DNA of 61,796 bases, taken from assembly GCA_937891825.1 (NCBI GenBank), contig CALAHN010000084.1, positions 1-61,796 on the forward strand, given 5' to 3'. The stretch is from an uncultured Alphaproteobacteria bacterium. Lineage in GTDB: Bacteria; Pseudomonadota; Alphaproteobacteria; Bin95. The notes under the pieces were generated by a model. That model was not told the DNA's origin, ran no database searches, and saw only the letters and a list, made by a program, of their open reading frames with translations. Every line of letters begins with the position of its first letter. The first letter of the stretch is position 1. Below are positions 35,187 to 43,145 of the stretch, piece by piece. The translations under genes and the position numbers were made by a program.

Positions 35187-36452
35187 TCAATCGGCAGATT
35201 GCGCCACCTTGCTGACGCTGGCAGGATCGAAGCCAGCGATCTGCTTGTACTTCGCTGCAATGGCTTCAAGTTCGCCGCGCGAAATCACATCTTCCAGCCG
35301 CTCGAAGCCGTTCGGCGCCCGGGTCTCCACAATCTGCATGACCTCCTCCGGCCCTTGCTTGCGGTTGGCGGCGACGAGGGCGGCGGTCATCGGCAGGCGT
35401 TCGGCTTCATAAGCCTTGAGCGCGCCCTCAACGTCGCCGTCGGCGCCGCCCATGCAGACGGCGAGCGCCTCGGCGTCGAGGATCGCCTGGCTCGCGCCAT
35501 TCGATCCGACCGGGTACATCGGATGCGCCGCATCGCCGAGCAGCGTCGCCCGCCCGAAGCTCCAGGCGGCGACGGGGTCGCGGTCGACCATGGGGAATTC
35601 GAAGGTCTGCGGGGTCATGGCGGCAAGGGCAGGGAAATCCAGCCAATCGAAAGTCCAATCCTGAAAGCGCGGCATGAAATCCTCGAAGCGGCCGGGTTTG
35701 CTCCAGCTTTCCCGTGTCGGCGGCGGGGCGCCCGGCCGGCCGAGCCGCAATTCCGCGATCCAGTTGGTCAGACTGCGGCCGCGCCGCCTAGCCGCTTCGG
35801 AAATCGGGTAGGCTACCAGCTTCTGGTCGGCGTGGCCCGCCATGATCATGCTCGCGCCGGAAAGGAACGGCTCGGTCTCGACCGCCGCCCGCCAAAGCAC
35901 CGCGCCGGACCAGCGGGGCGGCCCTTCGGATGGGTAGAAGCTGCGGCGGACGGCGGAATGAATGCCGTCGGCGCCGATCAGGCAATCGGTGCGGATCGGA
36001 CCGACCTGGGCACCCGTCGTCCGGTCTTCGAACCAGATATCGAGCCCGTCGTCTGCGGCCTGGTGGCGGCGGTAGCCCATGCCGGTCCGGATGCTCCCGG
36101 CGCCCAGGCGCTCCGTCGCCGTCGCCAGCAGCAATGATTGAAACACGCCCCGGCGGATCGAGTATTGGGGCACGGGGTATCCGGCATGGCGGCCGCGCGG
36201 CTCGCGCCAGATTTCCTTGCCGTGCTTGCTGAACAGGATCAGTTCCTGCGTTTCGATGCCGCTCTCGGCGAGCGCCTCGATGAGGCCGAGACGCCCCAGC
36301 ACCGCGACAGCGTGCGGCAGCAGATTGATCCCGACGCCGAGCGGCTCCATCGCGCGCACGACCTCATAAACGGTGACGTCAACGCCCTTGGCGTGCAGAC
36401 AGAGCGCCGTCGTCAAGCCGCCGATCCCGCCGCCGGCGATCGTCACATGCAT
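35187..36452 (-). CDS. FAD-dependent aromatic monooxygenase (salicylate hydroxylase-like)
   Basis: A 421-residue class A flavoprotein. The N-terminal dinucleotide motif is IAGGGIGGLTTAL, the middle DG motif lies in CLIGADGIHSAVRRSF, and the GD motif is GDAAHPMYPVGSNGASQAI, the last being the hallmark of hydroxylases acting on aromatic rings. No signal peptide. It resembles 3-hydroxybenzoate/salicylate hydroxylases, but the ring substrate cannot be fixed. It shares an 89-base divergent region with a luciferase-like oxidoreductase gene, and that region holds a candidate operator. Confidence 0.9.
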   Translation of the reverse strand: MHVTIAGGGIGGLTTALCLHAKGVDVTVYEVVRAMEPLGVGINLLPHAVAVLGRLGLIEALAESGIETQELILFSKHGKEIWREPRGRHAGYPVPQYSIRRGVFQSLLLATATERLGAGSIRTGMGYRRHQAADDGLDIWFEDRTTGAQVGPIRTDCLIGADGIHSAVRRSFYPSEGPPRWSGAVLWRAAVETEPFLSGASMIMAGHADQKLVAYPISEAARRRGRSLTNWIAELRLGRPGAPPPTRESWSKPGRFEDFMPRFQDWTFDWLDFPALAAMTPQTFEFPMVDRDPVAAWSFGRATLLGDAAHPMYPVGSNGASQAILDAEALAVCMGGADGDVEGALKAYEAERLPMTAALVAANRKQGPEEVMQIVETRAPNGFERLEDVISRGELEAIAAKYKQIAGFDPASVSKVAQSAD

Positions 36453-36502
36453 GAGAAGGGTTCTCCTAGCTTCAAGGGCGGATGACGTCGCTGCGGATTG
36501 CC

Positions 36503-36519
36503 GTTAGCTTAGCACTAAC
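36503..36519. promoter_or_regulatory. Candidate operator in the divergent monooxygenase/oxidoreductase promoter
   Basis: GTTAGCTTAGCACTAAC contains an inverted repeat GTTAG-N7-CTAAC and a nested TTAG-CA-CTAA palindrome. On the + strand it falls between a possible -35 TTGCCG (36498-36503) and -10 TTTATC (36522-36527). The shape suits a MarR- or TetR-type dimer, but no regulator gene lies next to it, so this is a motif-only call. Confidence 0.35.
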
Positions 36520-36541
36520 AGTTTATCGAAGGAGCGTATCG

Positions 36542-37450
36542 ATGTCAGACCCCAAACCCGCCCTTGCGCTGACGCCTGTTCCCGGCCGTCGCCGTCTTGT
36601 CGTCGAAGCCGCGCAGGCGATGGAGGCGAAGGGCTATGCCGGCTTGTATTGTCCCTCCACCCTGGGCGGCATGTCGCTGGTCGAGGCGCTCGCGTGGAAC
36701 ACGAAGACAATGCCCTTCGGCATCACGGTCGCCCCGATTTATGCCCGCGTGCCAGAGGATTATGCGGAAAGCGCGGCCTGCATCGCTGAAATTTCGGGCG
36801 GGCGATTTCGTCTGGGCGTCGGGGTCAGTCATGGCCCGACCCAAGAGCGGTTCCAGGTAGCGGTCGGCAAGCCGATCGCCGATATGCGGGCCTTTGTCGG
36901 TCGCTACAAGGAATGGACAGGCGCTGGCGATCCGGCGCCGATCACGCTCGCCGGCATGCGGCCGCGCATGATCAAGCTGGCGAGCGAAGTGGCGGACGGG
37001 CTGGTGTTTGCGAACGCCGCGCTGAGCAAGGCGGCCGAGTCCCTGCAAATTCTGACCGAGGCGCAACGGCGCGACGATGCCTTCTTCATCGGCTGCATGA
37101 CCCCGACCTGTATCTCCGAGGACATCGAAGCGGCCAAGGCGGTCCACAAGCGGACCCTCGCGCGGTATGTCCAATTGCCGTATTACCGCGCCTATTGGCG
37201 GGAGAACGGCTACGAGGAAGAAATGGCGGAGATCGATCGGCTGATCGATTCCGGCGAAACCGCCGGCATCGCCGGCCGCCTCTCGGACAGGTGGCTTGAC
37301 GACGTGACGCTGTTCGGGTCGGCCAGCCGGGTCCGCGAGCGGGTCGAGGCCTGGCGCGACACAGGCGTGAAGACGCCGATTCTCGTGCCGTCGTCGGCCG
37401 CGGGCAATCAATTGAAGGCCGTACAGGAGATTTTTGCGGCTTTCGACTAG
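36542..37450 (+). CDS. LLM-class flavin-dependent oxidoreductase
   Basis: A 302-residue luciferase-like TIM-barrel protein. Family features include AMEAKGYAGLYCPSTLGGMSLVEALAWNTKTMPFGITVAPIYAR early on, GGRFRLGVGVSHGP at about 82-95, and the tail segment VRERVEAWRDTGVKTPILVP. Such enzymes use FMNH2 or F420 to oxidise or reduce small molecules. The ATG at 36542 follows a GGAGCG site; an earlier in-frame ATG at 36482 lies in the presumed promoter. It is divergent from the aromatic monooxygenase, and a palindromic repeat starts at its stop codon. Confidence 0.88.
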   Translation: MSDPKPALALTPVPGRRRLVVEAAQAMEAKGYAGLYCPSTLGGMSLVEALAWNTKTMPFGITVAPIYARVPEDYAESAACIAEISGGRFRLGVGVSHGPTQERFQVAVGKPIADMRAFVGRYKEWTGAGDPAPITLAGMRPRMIKLASEVADGLVFANAALSKAAESLQILTEAQRRDDAFFIGCMTPTCISEDIEAAKAVHKRTLARYVQLPYYRAYWRENGYEEEMAEIDRLIDSGETAGIAGRLSDRWLDDVTLFGSASRVRERVEAWRDTGVKTPILVPSSAAGNQLKAVQEIFAAFD

Positions 37451-37543
37451 AGCATGGCGGGTCCAAGTGGACGCGCGGTCCATGCTCTATCTTATTGATA
37501 GCGATCAAATTATCCAACCTTAGGCGATTCCGCCTAAGGTTGG
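37448..37543. repeat. Two-hairpin palindromic element, copy B
   Basis: Hairpin 1 pairs TAGAGCATGG (37448-37457) with CCATGCTCTA (37480-37489) and has an inner arm GTCC/GGAC (37461-37464 with 37469-37472). Hairpin 2 is a perfect 13-bp stem CCAACCTTAGGCG/CGCCTAAGGTTGG (37514-37526 with 37531-37543) around loop ATTC. It shares a 16-mer (37472-37487), AAATTATCCA (37507-37516) and AGGCGATTCCGC with the copy after coaD. The first hairpin includes the stop codon of the upstream gene. The remainder of the gap to 37679 holds only a short related fragment, TAGAGCATCG, at 37630-37639. Confidence 0.82.
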
Positions 37544-37679
37544 TTTGATCTAGGTCAAATCGCATTCAGGCGAATGCGCCCAAATGCGGCCATGTTGATC
37601 CGTCTTAATGTCGATCGAGAATAGCAAGCTAGAGCATCGCGCCGATGTCCGCATGGATGCGGCAAGCACTGAGGAAAAC

Positions 37680-38756
37680 ATGATGGCGCGCCGGTTCTGG
37701 ACAGCTCTTGCGATCGCCGCCCTGGCTTGGGCGGGCGCTGCCGCCGCGGCGTCGGCGCAGTCCGCTGCGGCCCCGGCCGCCGCTCCATCCGACCCTGCCG
37801 GACCGCCGGAGGACAAATCCAAGCGCGGCACCTGGAGCCTCACGATCGAGAACGACATTATTGCCGGCACGGACCGCGACTATACCAATGGCGGGCTCTT
37901 GTCTTACGTCGGTCCTGGCAACGATCTGCCCTGGATCGGCCGGCTCGCGAAAAGCGCTCTCGAATGGACCAACGACGCCCAGACCTGGCACATGACCTAT
38001 GGCATCGGCCAGAACATGTACACGCCGGAGGATATCGTCAGCTCCACGCCCGATCCGAACGACCGACCCTATGCCGGCGTGCTCTACGGTTCGATCGGAC
38101 TCGCCGCCGATGAACGGCATCCGGACGGCGATCCCAGGCGCCTGGACGTCTTCGCCCTGGATATCGGCATCGTCGGCGAGGCCTCTCTGGCCGAGCCGAC
38201 CCAGAAGCTGGTCCACAAGATCATCGGCTCCGAGCGGCCGCGCGGCTGGAGCGAACAATTGGGCACGGAGGTCGCCTTTCGCGCGCTCTATGAACGCAAT
38301 TGGCGGGCCAGCAAGAAATGGGACGTCCCGATAATCCCGCTCGAGACGGATATCACGCCGCATATCGGGCTGGCGCTCGGCACGCTGGAAACCTATGCGG
38401 CAGCAGGGTTTTCCGTCCGGATCGGCGAAGACCTGAGCGACGATTATGGGCCCTCCCGCGTCCGCCCGGCCCTGGCGTCCCCAGGGTTCTTTCGCGATGT
38501 CGACGGATTTTCCTATTATCTCTTCGCTGGCGCTCAGACCCGCTATGTCGCGCGGGATCTGTTCGTCGAAGGTTCGACATTCCGGGAAAGTGCTGGCGTC
38601 GACCTGCAGCCCTATCAACTCGATCTGCAAGCCGGGCTTGCGATTCAGGTGGGACGGACGGAGATCGCGATTTCCCATATCGCCCGCTCGCCCCAGCATG
38701 ACGGCCAGGAGCGTTGGAGCCGGTTCGGGTCCATCAATGTGCGGACGCGGTTCTGA
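37680..38756 (+). CDS. Outer-membrane lipid A deacylase, LpxR-like
   Basis: A 358-residue predicted outer-membrane beta-barrel. The Sec signal peptide begins MMARRFWTALAIAALAWAG and is cut near ASAQS. The mature protein has ENDIIAGTDRDYTNGGLLSY at its start, matching the LpxR N-terminal strand with Asn-Asp near the calcium/active site. RPYAGVLYGSIGL and LDIGIVGEASLAEPTQKLVHKIIG match the DUF2219/LpxR block that carries the catalytic His. It ends in Phe (VRTRF), as outer-membrane proteins do. The ATG at 37680 lies after a GAGG site; an upstream in-frame ATG at 37608 would mask the signal peptide. LpxR removes the 3'-acyloxyacyl chain of lipid A; whether this homologue does is inferred. Confidence 0.85.
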   Translation: MMARRFWTALAIAALAWAGAAAAASAQSAAAPAAAPSDPAGPPEDKSKRGTWSLTIENDIIAGTDRDYTNGGLLSYVGPGNDLPWIGRLAKSALEWTNDAQTWHMTYGIGQNMYTPEDIVSSTPDPNDRPYAGVLYGSIGLAADERHPDGDPRRLDVFALDIGIVGEASLAEPTQKLVHKIIGSERPRGWSEQLGTEVAFRALYERNWRASKKWDVPIIPLETDITPHIGLALGTLETYAAAGFSVRIGEDLSDDYGPSRVRPALASPGFFRDVDGFSYYLFAGAQTRYVARDLFVEGSTFRESAGVDLQPYQLDLQAGLAIQVGRTEIAISHIARSPQHDGQERWSRFGSINVRTRF

Positions 38757-38864
38757 TCTGTATCATGAAGGCGGCCCCGCGCCTGCGCCAGTCTGTCCCT
38801 GGACAGGCGGCGGCGGTCCGCTAACTGCTTCGCTATCGCGTTCGATTTTGCAAAGGCCAACGGA

Positions 38865-39062
38865 ATGAACGGCTTTATTGCGTTTCTGATCCCGGCGGCG
38901 GTCGTGCTGACGGCGATCGTGCTGATCGTCGGCATTGCGGGCTTCGCCCGTGGCGGCGAGTTCAACCGGAAATACGGCAACAAGCTGATGCGCCTGCGCA
39001 TTCTGTTTCAGTTTGCGGCCATCGTGCTGGTCGTGATCGCGCTGCTGCTCTCGCAGGGGTAA
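38865..39062 (+). CDS. HIG1-domain twin-transmembrane protein
   Basis: A 65-residue inner-membrane protein with two hydrophobic segments (about 4-27 and 44-63). They flank a short basic loop, NRKYGNKLMRLRILFQ, the conserved HIG1 (hypoxia-induced gene 1) motif. Small stand-alone HIG1 proteins are common in alphaproteobacteria, and relatives associate with cytochrome oxidase in mitochondria and some bacteria. The role here is inferred only from the family. It converges with aat, whose 3' end lies ten bases away. Confidence 0.82.
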   Translation: MNGFIAFLIPAAVVLTAIVLIVGIAGFARGGEFNRKYGNKLMRLRILFQFAAIVLVVIALLLSQG

Positions 39063-39072
39063 GCGCAAAGAT

Positions 39073-39750
39073 CTATGCGTCCTTGACGCTGTCCAGGAAG
39101 CGCTCGAAGGCGGCGGGCGGGAAGGCCTTGGGCCATTGGGCCGGTCGGTCGAGCGCTTTGTCGAGCAGCCGGCGGAAATTCGCGCGGGTGATCTCCCGCG
39201 CTCCGAACTGGGTCAGGTGCGGGTTCGGAAATTGCGCGTCGAGCAGCACGAAACCGCCATAGTCGAGCCGGGCGACCAGGTGCGCCAGTGCTATCTTGCT
39301 GGCGTCGGTGGCGCGGCTGAACATGCTCTCGCCGAAGAACGCGCCGCCGAGCGCCAGACCGTAGAGGCCTCCGACCAGCCTGTCGCCATCCCAACACTCG
39401 ACCGTGTGGGCGTGGCCAAGATCGAACAATTCGCGGAACAGCCTCCGGATCGCCGGATTGATCCAGGTATCCTCGCGCCCTTTCTGGGTCGTCGATTCGG
39501 CGCAGTCGTCGATGACCCGATCGAACGCGGTATCCGTCCTGATGGCGAACGGTCGCTGCCGCAGCGTCCGCCGCAGCCGTTTCGGCACATGGAAATCGTC
39601 CAGCGGAATGATCCCCCGCGTGCGCGGATCGACCCAATAGACCACGTCCGAACTACTCTGTTCCGCCATGGGAAAGACGCCGACGCCGTAAGCCTTGAGC
39701 GCCAGATTGACGGTCAGTTCGAGCGCGGGCGTATCGGAGCCGCCGCTCAT
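39073..39750 (-). CDS. aat: Leucyl/phenylalanyl-tRNA--protein transferase
   Basis: Adds Leu or Phe from charged tRNA to proteins with N-terminal Arg or Lys, marking them for the ClpS/ClpAP N-degron pathway. The 225-residue protein has the family start AYGVGVFPMAE, then VYWVDPRTRGIIPLDDFHVPKRL, WINPAIRRLF, GHAHTVECWDGDRLVGGLYGLALGGAFFGESMFSR and a C-terminal QFPNPHLTQFGA. Length is normal for an alphaproteobacterial Aat. The next 123 bases upstream (39751-39873) hold no gene that I can support. Confidence 0.96.
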   Translation of the reverse strand: MSGGSDTPALELTVNLALKAYGVGVFPMAEQSSSDVVYWVDPRTRGIIPLDDFHVPKRLRRTLRQRPFAIRTDTAFDRVIDDCAESTTQKGREDTWINPAIRRLFRELFDLGHAHTVECWDGDRLVGGLYGLALGGAFFGESMFSRATDASKIALAHLVARLDYGGFVLLDAQFPNPHLTQFGAREITRANFRRLLDKALDRPAQWPKAFPPAAFERFLDSVKDA

Positions 39751-39873
39751 CGGCCGCGCTCCAGCCGACGGGACCCGGCGGCGAGCCGGATCGGCCTCGA
39801 CGCGACCGGGCCGCGCGGAAGCCGTGCGGTCCGTGTTCGTCGAGCGACGTCGCCCTTGGCGGTCATGGCGGGC

Positions 39874-41100
39874 TCAAGACTTCGCCACGCCCTTGACGAC
39901 GCCTTTGTCGTGCAGCGCGCCAATCTGGCCGGACGCCAGGCCCAGAACCTCCGCCAGCACCTGATCGGTGTGCTCGCCGAACATCGGCGCGGGCTTCGGC
40001 GGCAGGCGCTGCACGTCCTGGAACCACATCGGCGCGCCGGGGATCGGGAATGCGGCGCCGCCGAGGGACGGTTGGGCGACGGTCTGGAACATGGGGTTGT
40101 CGCCATAGAGATAGGGATCGCTCAGCGCCTGACGGAAGGTCTGATAGGGCGCCCAAAGCGCGCCTGCGCCTTCCAGGGCCTCCGCGACGGCGGCGAAGGG
40201 GCGGCTTGCGATCCACGGCCGGACGATGGCTTCAAGGTCGTCCCGGGTTTCATAGCGCGCTGCTTCGTCTTCCAGCTTGACGCCGTACCTGGCTTCGATC
40301 CGGTCGAAGGCGCCGTCGCCCCCCATCAGGTCGCGCACCGCCTTGACGTGGCGGCCGGTGAACATGCACAGCATCACCCACTTGCCGTCCTGGGTTTCGA
40401 AGGTCTGCCCGAAGGTTCCAAAGATCTGATTGCCGCTCCGCGCCCGGTCGACGCCGTTGGCCGCGGCCTCGCCGACATAGCCCAGGTTCGCCGTCGACCA
40501 GAGCGCCACGTCAAGCAGCGAAAGCGCGATCGATGCGCCGCTGCCGGTCCTCGATCGGCGTCGTTCCGCCGCGAGCAAGCTGGTCGAGATCGTGAGGCCG
40601 GCCGCCAGGTCCCAGGCGGGCAGGACGTTGTTCACCGGCCCCGCATGATCGGCCGGGCCTGTCACCATGGGGAAACCGGTCATGGCGTTCACGGTGTAAT
40701 CGACATGGGGGGCGCCGTCGCGGGCGCCGGTCAGGGCGACCATGATCATGTCGGCGCGCTTGGCTTTCAGCGCTTCGTAGGAGGACCAGCCGCGCGCCGG
40801 GAGGTTGGTCAGGAACATGCCCGCATCGGGGCCGGGGGCGGTCGCAAGGTCGCTCAGGAGTTCCCGGCCTTCGGGGGAGCGCACGTCGACCAGGATCGAG
40901 CGTTTGCCCTTGTTCATGCCGGACCAGTAGATCGAGGCGCCGTCGGCCGTCACCGGCCAGCGCTGGTGGTCCAGACCGCCGCCGATATCGTCGAACCGGA
41001 TGACGTCTGCCCCCAATTGCGCCAGGGTCATGCCGCCCAGGGGCGCCGCGACAAAGGCGGAGCCTTCCAGGATGCGCATTCCGGCCAGAAGGTCATACAT
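39874..41100 (-). CDS. Class III CoA-transferase (CaiB/BaiF family)
   Basis: A 408-residue family III CoA-transferase, diverged from the one at 5977-7206. It starts MYDLLAGMRILEGSAFVAAPLGGMTLAQLGADVIRFD, the usual N-terminal fold with the CoA-binding loop. The catalytic aspartate is Asp164 in PAWDLAAG. The C-terminal region VLGLASGQIGAL is typical. It stands alone on the - strand between aat and the divergent universal stress protein gene, so there is no clue to its acid substrate. The 185-base gap upstream has no convincing promoter. Confidence 0.92.
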   Translation of the reverse strand: MYDLLAGMRILEGSAFVAAPLGGMTLAQLGADVIRFDDIGGGLDHQRWPVTADGASIYWSGMNKGKRSILVDVRSPEGRELLSDLATAPGPDAGMFLTNLPARGWSSYEALKAKRADMIMVALTGARDGAPHVDYTVNAMTGFPMVTGPADHAGPVNNVLPAWDLAAGLTISTSLLAAERRRSRTGSGASIALSLLDVALWSTANLGYVGEAAANGVDRARSGNQIFGTFGQTFETQDGKWVMLCMFTGRHVKAVRDLMGGDGAFDRIEARYGVKLEDEAARYETRDDLEAIVRPWIASRPFAAVAEALEGAGALWAPYQTFRQALSDPYLYGDNPMFQTVAQPSLGGAAFPIPGAPMWFQDVQRLPPKPAPMFGEHTDQVLAEVLGLASGQIGALHDKGVVKGVAKS

Positions 41101-41285
41101 GAGGGCGGTCCAGTCTGAATTTCGGTAAGCGGGGAACGGCGGCAGAGTGTACAGCGGTCGACGGTAAAGTCGAATATGCGAAGGACGCCTTGCGCCGTTT
41201 GGCCTTGTGTTTTGAGCTACGCCTATGTGCTTCGCGCATGGTCGGTATGCGTGTAGGTTATGGCAAAAGATATAGGGAGGTCGTC

Positions 41286-42101
41286 ATGCATGTCATCCTA
41301 GCGCCGGTCACCGAAGCGGGCGTGCCGAGCGTATGCGCGCTTGCCCGGCATATCGGGGATCATATCAAGGTCTCCGCGATCGAGGGCCTGCACGTGCGCG
41401 CTGAACCGAGCGTCATGCTTGCGGCCGATGAGACGGGGGCGGCGACCCCGGCCTTGATCCGCAATCTCGAAACCGAGGAAGCGGCGCGCAGCAGCCGCGT
41501 CCGGGAGCGGTTTTCGGCGGCGATGGCGGCCACGCCCGATGTCGAGAGCCGGTGGACCGAACTCCGCGCGACGGACCTCGACCTTGGCGCTTATGCGCGC
41601 CTCTTCGATTTCGTGGTGCTGTCCCGCCCGGCCCAGGCGAGCGATTCGCCCTCCATGGGCCTGATCGAGGCCGCCCTGTTCGATAGCGGCCGCTATCTGC
41701 TCATCGCCCCGCCTACGCCGCCCGTGACCTTCGCCGACAATATCGTCATCGCGTGGAACGGCGGCGCGGAGACGGCGCGCTCCATCGCCTGCGCGCGGCC
41801 GTTCCTGCGCCAGGCGAAGGCCGTGACGGTGCTGCAGATCGAAGGCGGCATGACGCCGGGGCCGGACGCCGAAGCCGTGGTCGATTATCTGGCCGCCACA
41901 GGCGTCACGGCGACGGCGCTCCGCCGGGAGGGCGCCACCCGGAATGCCGGCGCCCTGATTCTGCAAGAAGCCGAAGCGCTTGGCTGCGATCTCCTGATCA
42001 AGGGCGGATACACCCGAAGCCGGCTCCGTCAGACGATCTTCGGCGGCGCCACGATCCACATCCTGCAATTTGCCGAGATGCCGGTGTTGATGTCCCGGTA
42101 G
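41286..42101 (+). CDS. Universal stress protein (UspA family)
   Basis: A 271-residue protein with two Usp-like halves. The N-terminal half begins MHVILAPVTEAGVPSVCALA but lacks a clear nucleotide motif. The C-terminal half has NIVIAWNGGAETARSI and the ATP-loop-like GGYTRSRLRQTIFGGATIHIL before the final strand. A GGGAGG site lies eight bases before the ATG; the frame stays open 32 codons upstream without similarity. It precedes the exonuclease gene by two bases, so it may be cotranscribed with the DNA-repair pair. Confidence 0.88.
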   Translation: MHVILAPVTEAGVPSVCALARHIGDHIKVSAIEGLHVRAEPSVMLAADETGAATPALIRNLETEEAARSSRVRERFSAAMAATPDVESRWTELRATDLDLGAYARLFDFVVLSRPAQASDSPSMGLIEAALFDSGRYLLIAPPTPPVTFADNIVIAWNGGAETARSIACARPFLRQAKAVTVLQIEGGMTPGPDAEAVVDYLAATGVTATALRREGATRNAGALILQEAEALGCDLLIKGGYTRSRLRQTIFGGATIHILQFAEMPVLMSR

Positions 42102-42103
42102 GC

Positions 42104-43111
42104 ATGGCGACGCGGCCCTTCGACTGGTTGGAGCTTCGGCCGGAGGGGCTGTATTGCCGTCCAGCCGATCTCTATATCGACCCGACGCGGCCGGTCGCGC
42201 GCGCCGTCATCACCCACGGCCATGCCGACCATGCGCGGCCAGGGCATGGGGCTGTCCTCGCGACGGCGGAAACCCATGCGATAATGGCCGTCCGCTATCC
42301 GGACGACGCCCCAGAGCGTCAGGCAGCCGCGTATGGCGCTCCCGTCGCGCTTGGCGGCGTCCGATTCTGGTTGGCGCCGGCAGGGCATGTGCTTGGCAGC
42401 GCCCAGGTCGTCATCGAGCATGGCGGGGCGCGGGCGGTCGTATCCGGCGACTACAAGCGCCAGGCCGATCCGACGGCAGCGCCATTCGAGCCGGTCCGCG
42501 CCGACCTCTTTGTCACCGAAGCGACCTTCGGCCTGCCGGTCTTCCGGCATCCGGAGCCCGAACATGAAGTCGAGAAGCTGCTCGCGTCCCTGACGCAGTT
42601 TCCCGAGCGCGCCCATCTCCTTGGAGTCTATGGCCTCGGCAAATGCCAGCGGATGCTGGCGTTGATCCGGGCGGCCGGCTACGACGCGCCGATCTATCTG
42701 CATGGCGCCTTGATCGCGTTGACGGAGCTCTATCGCGCCCATGGCCACGATTTCGGCGATATCCGTCCGGCCGCTGGCGCGTCGAAGGCGGCATTCCAGG
42801 GCGCGTTGACGCTTGCCCCGCCATCGGCGGCGACAGACCGCTGGGCGCGGCGGCTGGGCGATGTGAAGGCGGCGATCGCGTCGGGCTGGATGGGCGTGCG
42901 CGCCCGCGCCCGCCAGAGGGGCGCCGAACTGCCGCTCGTGATCTCCGATCATGCAGACTGGGACGCCTTGCTCCGGACCTGCCTGGAAACCCAGGCGGAA
43001 GAGGTCTGGATCACCCATGGGCGGGAGGATGCGCTGGCCTATGCGCTGGCCGCCGCCGGTCAGCGCGCGCGCCCGCTCCGGCTCGCGGGCCGGGAGGATG
43101 ACGCGGAATGA
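42104..43111 (+). CDS. Ligase-associated metallo-beta-lactamase-fold exonuclease
   Basis: A 335-residue nuclease of the beta-CASP/MBL fold (SNM1/Ysh1-like). The metal motif is THGHADHARPG (His38, His40, Asp42, His43). Further ligands lie in LAPAGHVLGSAQ and VVSGDYKRQADP, and the late histidine in ISDHADW. In alphaproteobacteria this gene is coupled to an ATP-dependent ligase and acts in DNA-damage repair, trimming ends for sealing; the ligase starts 34 bases downstream here. The ATG at 42104 is two bases after the stress-protein stop. The helicase and PdeM-like nuclease often found with this pair are not adjacent. Confidence 0.92.
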   Translation: MATRPFDWLELRPEGLYCRPADLYIDPTRPVARAVITHGHADHARPGHGAVLATAETHAIMAVRYPDDAPERQAAAYGAPVALGGVRFWLAPAGHVLGSAQVVIEHGGARAVVSGDYKRQADPTAAPFEPVRADLFVTEATFGLPVFRHPEPEHEVEKLLASLTQFPERAHLLGVYGLGKCQRMLALIRAAGYDAPIYLHGALIALTELYRAHGHDFGDIRPAAGASKAAFQGALTLAPPSAATDRWARRLGDVKAAIASGWMGVRARARQRGAELPLVISDHADWDALLRTCLETQAEEVWITHGREDALAYALAAAGQRARPLRLAGREDDAE

Positions 43112-43145
43112 TCCGGCGGCAGCCTGACAAGGGGGCCAACGTCTG

